Shown: piece by piece, positions 16,015-24,865 of the stretch
Position numbering within the stretch: the stretch's first letter is position 1
How the letters are laid out: every line of letters begins with the position of its first letter
NCBI GenBank assembly: GCA_937980645.1
Contig: CALJPQ010000002.1
Coordinates: 124,001-188,000 of the forward strand
From: an uncultured Saprospiraceae bacterium
Lineage (GTDB): Bacteria > Bacteroidota > Bacteroidia > Chitinophagales > Saprospiraceae
Direction of reading: 5' to 3'
DNA: 64,000 nucleotides
Position numbers and translations under genes: made by a program
The notes under the pieces: model-generated
The model's database searches: none
Told to the model about the DNA's origin: nothing
What the model saw: the letters and a program-made list of their open reading frames with translations, nothing else

Positions 16015-19000
16015 ATGCGAAGCCTTTTCTTACTCGTCTTTTGGGGGATTGGACGAATGTTGCTACTGGCCCAAACACCTTACTTCCAACAGGAAGTCAA
16101 CTATCAGATCCGCGTTGCTCTCGATGATACAAATCACACCCTCCGGGGGCACGTGCGCATAGAGTACGTCAACCACGCTCCCGCTGCACTGACGGAAATC
16201 TGGGTGCACCTGTGGCCCAACGCCTATCAGAACCGCCGCACGGCATTCGGCCGGCAGCAACTGCGCTTGGGAAAGATGAAGTTTTACTTTGACCCCGACA
16301 GTTCGCTGGGCCACATCGGCCAGCTGGATTTTCGCATAAATGGCCAGCCCGCCTCCTGGCAATACCATTCCGAACACACTGACATTGCCCGCATTGCGCT
16401 GGCTGAGCCACTGCTCCCTGAGGGGCGAGTCATAATTGAGACGCCGTTTCTGGTGAAGATACCTGTTACTTTCTCCCGTATGGGGCACCGCAGACAGTCG
16501 TACCAGATAACGCAGTGGTATCCGAAGCCGGCCGTCTATGACGCGCGCGGCTGGCATCCCATGCCCTATCTGGACATGGGTGAGTTTTACTCGGAATTCG
16601 GCTCGTTTGAAGTGGAAATCACCCTGCCCGAAAATTACGTCGTCGGCGCTACGGGCGTGCTCCAGTCGCCCGAAGAGCGCGCATTTTTACTGCGTAAGAT
16701 GGCGGAGACACAGGCCGAGCTGACGCATCTGGAAACAGTGGGCGATAAGCCTGACCAGAAACCTGCCAGAGAAAAGGACACATTTCCGCCCTCTTCGCCA
16801 GTGCTGAAAACTATTCGCTACCGGGCCGAACGGGTACACGATTTCGCCTGGTTTGCCGATAAGCGCTTCCGCGTTTTGCGCGACACAGTCCGACTAAAAT
16901 CGGGGCAGGAGATAGAATGCTGGGCTATGTTCCCACCCTCGGAAAGCCAGCTTTGGCGACAGGCCGCCTTTTATGTGCGTCGGGCGGTAGAGTTCTATTC
17001 TGAACAAGTGGGCGACTACCCGTGGCCACAGGCCACGGCTGTACAAAGCGCACTGAGTGCTGGCGGCGGCATGGAATACCCAATGATTACCGTCATTGGT
17101 GAAGTGGGGGATGAAAAGTCTCTGGATGAGGTCATCGCACACGAGGTCGGCCACAACTGGTTCTACGGCATTCTGGCTTCGAATGAACGCGACTATCCGT
17201 GGATGGACGAGGGCCTCAACTCTTACTACGAACAGCGCTACATGCAACAGTACTACGGCGAAAGCGATTCTTCATCAAAAACGGCTGTCCGCCCGCTTGA
17301 TCCTCGATCTTTTGGTTCATTGCCTGTCCTACTCCTGACTACTCTGGCGCGCCTGGGCGACCAGCAGACCCCTTCCTCGCCGGTAGATGCGTTCTCCAAC
17401 ATAGGTTACTATGCCAATGCTTACTCAAAGCCGACCTACTATCTGAACTGGTTAGAAAAATCTGTAGGTCGCCCGCTCTTCGACCGCGCCATGCAACATT
17501 ACTACCAACAGTGGAAATTTCGGCACCCCTATCCGGAAGACTTGCGCGCTGCGTGGAAAGAGGTTGGGCTGGAGGCCGATTGGTTTTTTAAAGCGATGGA
17601 AAGCGCAAAGGTGTTTGACCTGGCCTTGCGACGCGTGCGGCGTCTACCCGACGGCAGCTGGGAGATTTGGGTAAAAAACGGCGGCGCCCAACGAGGCCCA
17701 TTCAGCATTTCGGCGCTTCAGGGGGATAGGGTAGTGCGTACGCAGTGGTATCCGGCTACACAGCACGCCCTGGCGAAGGTAACTTTCCCCAGCGTAGAGG
17801 CAGATGTATTCGAGGTGGACCACGAACGCACCACACTGGATGCCTTTCGGGGGAACAACCAGCGGCGTGCGAGTGGTCTTTTCCCCGGCCTTCAACCGCT
17901 CCTTGTCCGTCCGGTCGTACCGTTCGAGGTGGCTGACCGCACCGCCTTTGGCGTGTTGCCGTGGCTGGCCTGGAACCAATACGACAAGACCATGGTAGGG
18001 CTGGCCGTGTACAGCCCTCTTCTGCCGCCGCAGCGCTTTCGGTACTATCTGCTGCCAGGCATCGGGACCGCTTCAGGCAATGTTGTGGGGCTGGCCGACG
18101 TGCAGTACCGCTTTCTGCCGGGTGGGTTAGTGCCGCACGCCACGCTGGGCCTCAACGTCCGTTCGGCCACGTATGCGCATCGCTTGGGTGAGGGTAGCTA
18201 TCGAATGCAATACTGGCGCTGGTCGCCGGCGTTGCGGCTCGACTTGCGCAGCGCTTCGCCCGCCTTTGTCCATGGGCTGGATGTGCGGGCCATTTTCCTG
18301 CAAAAACAAGAACCGGTCTTCAGCGAGCAGGGCGCTTTCACCGGCAAACTCGACCCCACGGCCCAGATTTATGAAGTGCGTTACGAGGCGCAAAACTTCG
18401 CCAAACCCAACCCGTACCGGGCTTCGGTCGCCTTAGAAGGGCAGCGCTATTGGGTGCAGGGTGCGCGAGCCAGCTACCTGCGCGCTTCGGCAGCATGGGA
18501 GCAGGAGTTTTTTTACAAGCCTAAAAAGCGCCTCTACGCCCGCTTCTTTGCTGGCTACTTCCTGCACAATACGCAGCGCCGGCGCGGCAGCGTGGCCACC
18601 AACAGCCTGACGAACGACGTGGCGCGTGCCTCCTTTGCTCTCAACCCGCAGGGTTTCAACGACTACCGTTTCGATGAGGTCTTCCTGGGCCGCACCGATA
18701 CGCGCGGTTTTCTGGCGCGCCAGGTCAGCCAGACGGAAGGCGGCTTCAAAAACGCCTTCGGCCCAGCCTATGCACAGGTCTTTGGCAACTCCAATGACTT
18801 CATCGCAGCGCTCAACCTGCGCGCCGACCTGCCTGTGTCCGTGCCGTTCAAACCCTATTTCGACATTGGCTACTTCCACGACGCCACCCCGCTGGGAGCC
18901 TCGCGCCCCCTGAACGAACAACTCGTTTGGAGCGGCGGCCTGATGCTGGAAATCCTGGGCGGACGCTTCGAGGTGTATTTCCCACTTATCCACAGCACAG

Positions 19001-19119
19001 CCCTGCGCCAATTGTACGCCAGCGCCACCGACAACTACGGGCAACGCATCACCTGGAGTGTGCGCTTCGCACCCATTCGCGCGCGCGACCGGGAGCAGAT
19101 TCTTCAAGGGCTAAACTAA
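16015..19119 (+). CDS. secreted M1-family metallopeptidase with long beta-rich C-terminal region
   Basis: A 1034-residue protein with an N-terminal signal peptide (MRSLFLLVFWGIGRMLLLAQ). Residues 25-220 form the M1 beta-sandwich. The catalytic domain has GGGMEYPM (exopeptidase motif) and the zinc site H376-E377-x-x-H380 with E399 as third ligand (HEVGHNWFYG and WMDEGLNSYYEQ). After about residue 620 the sequence is dominated by alternating beta strands rich in aromatics and arginine, up to the last residue. This resembles an outer-membrane beta barrel seen in some Bacteroidota M1 proteins. It is probably surface-attached and trims peptides. The convergent neighbour begins 88 bases after its stop. 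Confidence 0.92.
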   Translation: MRSLFLLVFWGIGRMLLLAQTPYFQQEVNYQIRVALDDTNHTLRGHVRIEYVNHAPAALTEIWVHLWPNAYQNRRTAFGRQQLRLGKMKFYFDPDSSLGHIGQLDFRINGQPASWQYHSEHTDIARIALAEPLLPEGRVIIETPFLVKIPVTFSRMGHRRQSYQITQWYPKPAVYDARGWHPMPYLDMGEFYSEFGSFEVEITLPENYVVGATGVLQSPEERAFLLRKMAETQAELTHLETVGDKPDQKPAREKDTFPPSSPVLKTIRYRAERVHDFAWFADKRFRVLRDTVRLKSGQEIECWAMFPPSESQLWRQAAFYVRRAVEFYSEQVGDYPWPQATAVQSALSAGGGMEYPMITVIGEVGDEKSLDEVIAHEVGHNWFYGILASNERDYPWMDEGLNSYYEQRYMQQYYGESDSSSKTAVRPLDPRSFGSLPVLLLTTLARLGDQQTPSSPVDAFSNIGYYANAYSKPTYYLNWLEKSVGRPLFDRAMQHYYQQWKFRHPYPEDLRAAWKEVGLEADWFFKAMESAKVFDLALRRVRRLPDGSWEIWVKNGGAQRGPFSISALQGDRVVRTQWYPATQHALAKVTFPSVEADVFEVDHERTTLDAFRGNNQRRASGLFPGLQPLLVRPVVPFEVADRTAFGVLPWLAWNQYDKTMVGLAVYSPLLPPQRFRYYLLPGIGTASGNVVGLADVQYRFLPGGLVPHATLGLNVRSATYAHRLGEGSYRMQYWRWSPALRLDLRSASPAFVHGLDVRAIFLQKQEPVFSEQGAFTGKLDPTAQIYEVRYEAQNFAKPNPYRASVALEGQRYWVQGARASYLRASAAWEQEFFYKPKKRLYARFFAGYFLHNTQRRRGSVATNSLTNDVARASFALNPQGFNDYRFDEVFLGRTDTRGFLARQVSQTEGGFKNAFGPAYAQVFGNSNDFIAALNLRADLPVSVPFKPYFDIGYFHDATPLGASRPLNEQLVWSGGLMLEILGGRFEVYFPLIHSTALRQLYASATDNYGQRITWSVRFAPIRARDREQILQGLN

Positions 19120-19207
19120 GGCAAAAGACAGCCGGGGATATGGCTCTTTTTCCGATGACTTCATGAGAGGCACACAGCACCTCCGCGGATGCTCATCGGC
19201 TTTACCC

Positions 19208-21265
19208 TCATCGTTCGGCCTCATCGTTCCAGCGGAAGCGCGCCTGCAGTTTCCATTCGCTGAAGCGTCCTGTGGCACCCGAAGGGCTGCTGGGCACGCG
19301 CTGGATGGTTTGTTCGTAGCGGGCTTCTAAGCGCAGCCAGGGAGCGGCCCGCCATTGCAGGTTGACGAAGTAGCGCGAGCCGCGTCCGGCAAAGCCGGGA
19401 ATACTGACGGCGGCAAAGAGGTCATTTTCAAAGGCGTAGATGCGGGCGTCGTAATCCTGCGTGTCGAAGATGACGAAGCGCCCCAGACCTGAGAAGCGCG
19501 ACTGGAGCGGCCGCACGACCACCTCCTGATACGCCAGGAAGCCGCGCGTGGGTGGGTTGCTGGCCACGCTGAAGCGCGTCCATTCTACGCGGCTGCGCAT
19601 TTCAATGCCGCCGCCGACGCGATAGGCCGCATGGAGGCGTAGGCGCTGGCGCTCGTGTTCGAGTAGGGCACGCTCGAGGTGCTGGCTGCTGTTGCGCTCC
19701 TTCACCTCGCGGAACCACAGGGCGTAGAACGACACCCCACGCTGAGGCGTCCAGATGATGCGGCCCAGATACTCGCGCCCCAATGAAGGGGCGTTGGCAC
19801 CAAAGCGCAGCCACGGGTGGCGCCACAAGTCGGCGTAGGCATTGATCTGCCATTTGCGCCCAAAGCGCACATCGGCGCCCCAGTACAGGCCATGCTCGTT
19901 GTTGGCGCTTGAGGTTTCGGCAAAGGGCGCAGCGTAGATGGCCTGATAGCGCGGGTCGAAGTAGCGGTGCAGCAGGGCCATGGTTACGCGGCTGTCCACG
20001 CTGAAGAGCAGGCCATTGAGGGCTGCGGCAGCGCCGTTGCTGCTTCGGGCGATTTCGCCGAAGGCGTACCAGTTGCGCTGTCGCCAGAAATAGTCGGCGC
20101 TCAGAGAGGTGAGGCGTTGGCCCTCAAAGGCATAGAGGCGGTATGGTGCGGGTGTGGGCCGCCACGGGGCCTCGTATTGCAGATGGACGGCATTAAGCGC
20201 CACCTGGCCGTTGCGCCAGTTGCGCGCCAGTACGGCGCCGCCGAGCCATTCGCCAATGGCGCCCTCATTGCGGATTTCCGAGGGGGTACGGTGCAGCCCT
20301 GCCGTTTGCAACGAGGTGAAGAAGCGGTCTATCGGCTCCAGGTCGGTGGAGTCTATAATCTCGCGCACGTTAGCGTCGCGACGGCGGTACGAGGTCAACA
20401 CCGTAGCTTCCCAGTGGCGGCTTAGCCGCAGCACAGCCGCTCCGCCGCGCAGGAAGAAGGCCTCGCCAAAGGCCGAGTAGGGGGCGATGCGCGGCCCGCC
20501 GCGCACGATGGCGGTAGTCTCGGCGCTCTTGCCCGGTGCGAATCGCGTTTGCAGCACTAAGCCCTGGCCCAGCCGCACGGAGTAATCGCCCAAAGCCAGG
20601 GCACGCACCACCGGATGCGCGTTTTGCACCCAAAAGTGGGCACTGTAAAAGTCGAAGCCCTGCGGGTTGCTGCCGCGAAAGAAGGCTTCGCCCGGGTCTT
20701 TCTCGGCGGTCAGGCCAAAGCGCAGGCGCTGGTCGTAGGTATGTAGGAAGCGCAGGGCCAGCCAGTCGGGGCTGCCTTCGGCCTGGCGTACATTCCAGGG
20801 TGTGGGGCGCCCCCAGCGCAGGAGCAGCTCATTGCGCCCGTGCAGCAGCCCGCGCCACACCGAGCCGTAGCGCTCGTCTAAGCCCGTATTGACGCCCACG
20901 AAGGGCAGTAGGCGGCGGATGTCGGCCAGATCCCAGCCCGGAACGGCCTGCAATTCGTACACGCTGAGCAGCGGGCCGAGCTGGTCGCGGTATTGCAGAA
21001 AGTTTTCGATTTGCAGTTCGTTGAGCAGGCGCAGGGCCGAGAGTTCATTGCGCCCGACGCGGTTGAGGTCGAGCGGGCGCCGGCGCACATTGTCCAAAAA
21101 CTCCAAAAACATCTGCGCTTCAGCCTCGTTGACCTGCTCGTTTTCGCGGAAGAAGCTCTCCAGCAGCTCGCCTGTGGTAGGGTCTTCCACCTGGCCGAGT
21201 AGGTGAAGTGGAAGAAGCAGAAGCCACATCCACCCTTTGGGCGCGCTCGGTAGCGAGTTTCGCAT
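19208..21265 (-). CDS. secreted helix-hairpin-helix protein with beta-rich C-terminal region
   Basis: A 685-residue protein from the ATG at 21265, with a signal peptide (MRNSLPSAPKGWMWLLLLPL then HLLGQ). Residues 40-110 hold ComEA-like helix-hairpin-helix repeats: LDLNRVGRNELSALRLLNEL and LLSVYELQAVPGWDLADIRR. The remaining 550 residues alternate short beta strands with many tyrosine, arginine and tryptophan residues, as in a large outer-membrane barrel. A further in-frame ATG at 21298 overlaps the -7 box and is rejected. Helix-hairpin-helix domains usually bind DNA, so a role in DNA handling at the cell surface is possible but unproven. Confidence 0.8.
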   Translation of the reverse strand: MRNSLPSAPKGWMWLLLLPLHLLGQVEDPTTGELLESFFRENEQVNEAEAQMFLEFLDNVRRRPLDLNRVGRNELSALRLLNELQIENFLQYRDQLGPLLSVYELQAVPGWDLADIRRLLPFVGVNTGLDERYGSVWRGLLHGRNELLLRWGRPTPWNVRQAEGSPDWLALRFLHTYDQRLRFGLTAEKDPGEAFFRGSNPQGFDFYSAHFWVQNAHPVVRALALGDYSVRLGQGLVLQTRFAPGKSAETTAIVRGGPRIAPYSAFGEAFFLRGGAAVLRLSRHWEATVLTSYRRRDANVREIIDSTDLEPIDRFFTSLQTAGLHRTPSEIRNEGAIGEWLGGAVLARNWRNGQVALNAVHLQYEAPWRPTPAPYRLYAFEGQRLTSLSADYFWRQRNWYAFGEIARSSNGAAAALNGLLFSVDSRVTMALLHRYFDPRYQAIYAAPFAETSSANNEHGLYWGADVRFGRKWQINAYADLWRHPWLRFGANAPSLGREYLGRIIWTPQRGVSFYALWFREVKERNSSQHLERALLEHERQRLRLHAAYRVGGGIEMRSRVEWTRFSVASNPPTRGFLAYQEVVVRPLQSRFSGLGRFVIFDTQDYDARIYAFENDLFAAVSIPGFAGRGSRYFVNLQWRAAPWLRLEARYEQTIQRVPSSPSGATGRFSEWKLQARFRWNDEAER

Positions 21266-21295
21266 GGTAAAAAGCTTTAGCCAATCGCGTGTGTC

Positions 21296-21303
21296 CAAAG
21301 GTA
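21296..21303 (-). promoter_or_regulatory. -7 box (TACCTTTG) of the helix-hairpin-helix gene
   Basis: The reverse strand reads TACCTTTG, 30 bases before the ATG at 21265. I see no good -33 TTG at 19-21 bases upstream. Confidence 0.55.
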
Positions 21304-21330
21304 CGGTGTTGGCGCCAGTTTGGGTGGTGC

Positions 21331-22539
21331 TTAATGCAGGCGTTGGAGCACGGTTTTCATGCGCTGGATGGCTTCGCGCAATTGCGCTTCGGAGGCGGCG
21401 TAGCTGAGGCGGAAGCAGTTGGGGTCGCCAAAGGCCGTGCCCGACACTAAGCCGACGTAGGCATTATTCATGATGAAATCACAAAAGTCATCGGCGTTTT
21501 GGATGACGATGTGGTCGTCGGTTTTCCCAAAAAAGTCGCTGATGTCGGGGAAGACGTAGAAGGCACCCTCAGGGTGGTTGGCGCGGATGCCGGGTATTTC
21601 TTCAAGCATAGACAGCACAATATCGCGGCGTTGGCGGAAGGCTTCGCGCATGGCGTGGGTAGGGCCCAGGTCGCTGAGCAAGGCCACGGCTCCGGCCTTT
21701 TGGCTGAAGGCGGCGGCGCCGCTGGTTACCTGGCCCTGGATTTTCGAGCAGGCATCGGCGATGAACTTGGGCGCACCCATGTAGCCCAAGCGCCAGCCAG
21801 TCATAGCAAAGCCCTTGGCAAAGCCATTGACGGTGATGGTGCGGTCGCGCACCTGCGGCAGGCTGCCGATGCTGACGTGTTCGTGCGTGAAATTGATGTA
21901 CTCGTAGATTTCATCGCTGACCACATAGACGTGCTCGTGGCGGGCCAGTACTTCGGCGTAGGCTTGCAGCTCCTTGCGGTCGAATACCGTACCCGTAGGG
22001 TTGCAGGGCGAGGAAAACAGCACAAACTTGGTGCGCGGAGTGATAGCAGCCTCCAACTGCTCCGGTGCGGGCTTAAACTCGCGCTCTACGCCCGCATATA
22101 CAGGCACTGGCGTGCCGCCGGAGAGCTTAACGATTTCCCAGTACGATACCCAGTAGGGAGCGAAGAGTACCACTTCGTCGCCAGGGTCGAGCAGGGCCTG
22201 GCAGATGTTGTAGATAGATTGCTTGGCGCCGTTGCTGACGACAATTTGCTCAGGCTTATAGTCTAAGTGATTGTCGCGCTTAAACTTTTCGCTGATGGCC
22301 TTCGTCAGATCGGGCAAGCCGGGCACGGGCGTGTATTTGGTGTAGCCTTCCTTTAGGGCCTGGTAGGCAGCTTCTTTGATGTGGTCAGGCGTGTCGAAGT
22401 CGGGTTCACCGAGGCTAAGGCTGATAACATCGTGGCCCTGGGCGCGCAATTCGCGGGCCATGCGGGCCATTTTGAGCGTTTCGGACTCGGCCAGCGTCAG
22501 GACGCGCTGGGACAGGACAGAAGGATGTGCGGTAGTCAT
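21331..22539 (-). CDS. aspC: pyridoxal-phosphate aminotransferase, aspartate aminotransferase type
   Basis: Class I/II aminotransferase interconverting aspartate and 2-oxoglutarate with oxaloacetate and glutamate. The 402-residue protein has the fold type I landmarks: VVSNGAKQSIYNICQALLDP, FSSPCNPTGTVFD, YVVSDEIYEYINF (Asp and Tyr contacting PLP), and the Schiff-base lysine in VNGFAKGFAMTGWRLGYMGA. The C-terminus carries the substrate-binding arginine region CFRLSYAASEAQL. It matches the 1-gamma subgroup of bacterial aspartate aminotransferases; prephenate use is also known there. It has its own -7 box upstream. Confidence 0.92.
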   Translation of the reverse strand: MTTAHPSVLSQRVLTLAESETLKMARMARELRAQGHDVISLSLGEPDFDTPDHIKEAAYQALKEGYTKYTPVPGLPDLTKAISEKFKRDNHLDYKPEQIVVSNGAKQSIYNICQALLDPGDEVVLFAPYWVSYWEIVKLSGGTPVPVYAGVEREFKPAPEQLEAAITPRTKFVLFSSPCNPTGTVFDRKELQAYAEVLARHEHVYVVSDEIYEYINFTHEHVSIGSLPQVRDRTITVNGFAKGFAMTGWRLGYMGAPKFIADACSKIQGQVTSGAAAFSQKAGAVALLSDLGPTHAMREAFRQRRDIVLSMLEEIPGIRANHPEGAFYVFPDISDFFGKTDDHIVIQNADDFCDFIMNNAYVGLVSGTAFGDPNCFRLSYAASEAQLREAIQRMKTVLQRLH

Positions 22540-22589
22540 GTTTATGAAAGAAAATCGAGGCGTTTTCCAGAAACCAGAGTGAATAAGCG

Positions 22590-22597
22590 CAAAGGTA
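22590..22597 (-). promoter_or_regulatory. -7 box (TACCTTTG) of the aminotransferase gene
   Basis: The reverse strand reads TACCTTTG, 50 bases before the ATG, in the gap between this gene and the stop codon of the upstream PagL-like gene. No clear -33 element is visible. Confidence 0.6.
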
Positions 22598-22613
22598 TCG
22601 GAATGCCTTGCGT

Positions 22614-23738
22614 TTAGTTACTGTTGGAAGAACGGTTTTGAAAAAGCCAGCCCACGCGCACATCGAACACGTCGGCCACATGGCGGTGTGCCTTGAGCGT
22701 GCTGCCAACGAGCAGGCGGTCACCAATGGCGTAAAAAAGTCCATACCGCTGATACAGCAGGTCGGTTTCGCGGTTCTGGTGGAAGACGTAGGCGCCTACG
22801 TGTACGTTGAAGCGTACGCGCCCGGCCAGCAGTTCGTGGCCGAAGAGCAGGCCGCCCAGCCAGGCGCTGCGGTCGCTGCCTTGCAGGTCTAAGCGGGCGC
22901 GCTTCCAGCCGTCGTAAATCCACTCCGTGCCAGCCGACAGGGCGCTGAGCCGCCCAATGCGGCGCCCAACGGCCACGGTAGTGCCCCAAAGCCACTGCAC
23001 TTCGCCACGCGCAAACGACCCGTCGGCCAGCACCGTCTTGGCCGAACCAACGGCGTGCACCCAGGCAAAATGCCGCGGCTCAGAGCGCCACAAACCCGTC
23101 CGCGGCGCGCGCTGCACCACCCCCGGCCGTACGGCATACGACACCCCCACATTCCAGGTCGGGAAGTTCATGCCCTTGTTGGGCAGGCGCATGCCACCGT
23201 TCGAGATGTGGTTGTAGTTGAGACCCATCGTCGCCTCCCAGCGCGGCGCAACCCGATAGTGCATGTGCAGGTTCAGCATGGCCAGCAGGCTGATGTGCGA
23301 ACTGAAGAACAGATTGGTCGGGTTGCTTTCGGCGTCATAGACTTTACTAACATAAGCAACGCCCAGCCCCGTCTGCAGCGAACCATATAGCCGCCGCTCC
23401 ACTCCAAACATCGGCTCCACATAGGCCACCGTAGACACGCTGTGCCCCAGTACATCCGGGTTGTCGTAGTCGAAGTAGTAAAACACAAAACCGCGTTTGG
23501 CCACCACTCCTGTGCGCTCGGTGCGCTCGGGCCGCGACTCCACCCATTGCACGTTGACCTCTAAGCCGTGCGGCTTTGTCCGAGAGACATTAATCAACTC
23601 CCGCGAGTGCGGAATGATGAAACCCCGATGGGCGCGAATGCCCATCAACACAGGATTAGGGTTAGCCTCGGGCGCTTGCGCCAAAAGAGACGCTAAATCC
23701 GTAAACAGTAGCGCCCAAAAAAGCACCTGTCGTTTCAT
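22614..23738 (-). CDS. PagL-like acyloxyacyl hydrolase
   Basis: A 374-residue predicted outer-membrane protein of the PagL family, which removes acyl chains from lipid A. The signal peptide is MKRQVLFWALLFTDLASLLA followed by QAP. The catalytic signature NYNHISNGG is at residues 174-182, with His177 and Ser179 as the expected catalytic pair, followed by LPNKGMNF. The rest is beta-rich, fitting an eight-stranded barrel, though the protein is about twice as long as Pseudomonas PagL and has extra C-terminal strands. The ATG at 23738 is chosen because it begins the signal peptide and follows a -7 box. Confidence 0.82.
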   Translation of the reverse strand: MKRQVLFWALLFTDLASLLAQAPEANPNPVLMGIRAHRGFIIPHSRELINVSRTKPHGLEVNVQWVESRPERTERTGVVAKRGFVFYYFDYDNPDVLGHSVSTVAYVEPMFGVERRLYGSLQTGLGVAYVSKVYDAESNPTNLFFSSHISLLAMLNLHMHYRVAPRWEATMGLNYNHISNGGMRLPNKGMNFPTWNVGVSYAVRPGVVQRAPRTGLWRSEPRHFAWVHAVGSAKTVLADGSFARGEVQWLWGTTVAVGRRIGRLSALSAGTEWIYDGWKRARLDLQGSDRSAWLGGLLFGHELLAGRVRFNVHVGAYVFHQNRETDLLYQRYGLFYAIGDRLLVGSTLKAHRHVADVFDVRVGWLFQNRSSNSN

Positions 23739-23783
23739 GGCGCTAAAATGCGCCTTTTTGCCGGAAAGCACCTCTGCCGCAAG

Positions 23784-23791
23784 CAAAAGTA
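23784..23791 (-). promoter_or_regulatory. -7 box (TACTTTTG) of the PagL-like gene
   Basis: The reverse strand reads TACTTTTG, 45 bases before the ATG at 23738. It matches TAnnTTTG; no convincing -33 box is visible. Confidence 0.5.
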
Positions 23792-23976
23792 TCGCGAAGC
23801 CATACACACCTCTTCGTGCCTCTTCGCGCTCCTGCGCTCGTATCGGGCAAATCCCGTTTTGCCCACCAGGACTAATGCCTTTCAATAGCATAAGCTACTG
23901 TTGAAGGTGTGGCTAATGCTCTTTTTCCGAACCAACCGACGCAAAGGGCAGTTTACTGAGCGCTGAAAGCATTGCT

Positions 23977-24828
23977 ATGAAACTCACTACCATCTTAACC
24001 GGCTATTTCAAACTCGACGGCGGCGCCATGTTTGGCGTTGTGCCTAGGCGCATGTGGCAGAAAATGAACCCGCCCGACGCCGACAACATGTGCACCTGGG
24101 CCATGCGCGCCCTATTGGTCGAAACTGCCGATCGCCGCATCCTCATTGACACGGGCATCGGCAACAAACAGGACGAAAAGTTCCGCTCCCATTTCCTGCC
24201 CGAAAAAACCGGTTTGCTCTTCACGTCGCTTCAACAGGCGGGCTTTGCGCCCGGCGACATCACGGATGTCTTCCTAACGCACCTGCACTTCGACCACTGT
24301 GGCGGCGCCCTTTGGAAAGACGAAACCACCTGCGAAATAGTGCCCTCGTTCCCCAACGCCATTTATTGGACTAATGAAATCCATTATCGTTGGGCCAGCG
24401 CGCCCAACGCGCGGGAAAAGGCCTCTTTCCTGGCAGAAAACTTCCAGTCGCTGTACGAATGGGAGCTGTTGCGCTTCGTCGAGGTTCGGCCTGACGTCGA
24501 GCTGTACCCCGGCTTTCGGGTGCGCTTTGCTTATGGCCACACTGAGGCCATGATGCTGCCTGTACTGGATACTGGCCGGCGCACGGTCGTATATTGCGCC
24601 GACCTCGTGCCCTCGCGCTGGCACGTGTGGCTGCCTTACATCATGGCTTACGACGTGCAGCCATTAATTACGCTGGAAGAAAAAACACAACTGCTGGCCG
24701 AAGCCGCCCAAAAAGGCCACCTGCTCTTTTTGGAGCACGACCCGGGCGCCGAAGCAGCCACAGTGGCCCTGCAGCCCGACGGTCGAATAGCTGTGAGCCA
24801 GGTAGGAATGCTGCAAGACTTGCTCTGA
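23977..24828 (+). CDS. MBL-fold metallo-hydrolase
   Basis: A 283-residue cytoplasmic protein of the metallo-beta-lactamase fold. Metal-ligand motifs are HLHFDHCGGA near residue 106 (HxHxDH), His in FAYGHTEAMM near residue 188, Asp in VVYCADLVPSRWH and His in LFLEHDPGAEAA. The order and size resemble lactonase-type and other small hydrolases. No signal peptide is present. It is flanked by divergent envelope genes and is not clearly part of an operon. The substrate cannot be read from the sequence. Confidence 0.85.
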   Translation: MKLTTILTGYFKLDGGAMFGVVPRRMWQKMNPPDADNMCTWAMRALLVETADRRILIDTGIGNKQDEKFRSHFLPEKTGLLFTSLQQAGFAPGDITDVFLTHLHFDHCGGALWKDETTCEIVPSFPNAIYWTNEIHYRWASAPNAREKASFLAENFQSLYEWELLRFVEVRPDVELYPGFRVRFAYGHTEAMMLPVLDTGRRTVVYCADLVPSRWHVWLPYIMAYDVQPLITLEEKTQLLAEAAQKGHLLFLEHDPGAEAATVALQPDGRIAVSQVGMLQDLL

Positions 24829-24865
24829 CGGCCCTCCCAAAACCGAAGCCTCGGCGGTGCGCGCC

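Noticed and set aside
21499..22266. Plus-strand frame of 255 codons within the aminotransferase gene
   Set aside because: Antisense to a gene with intact catalytic motifs; the translation has no recognisable domain.
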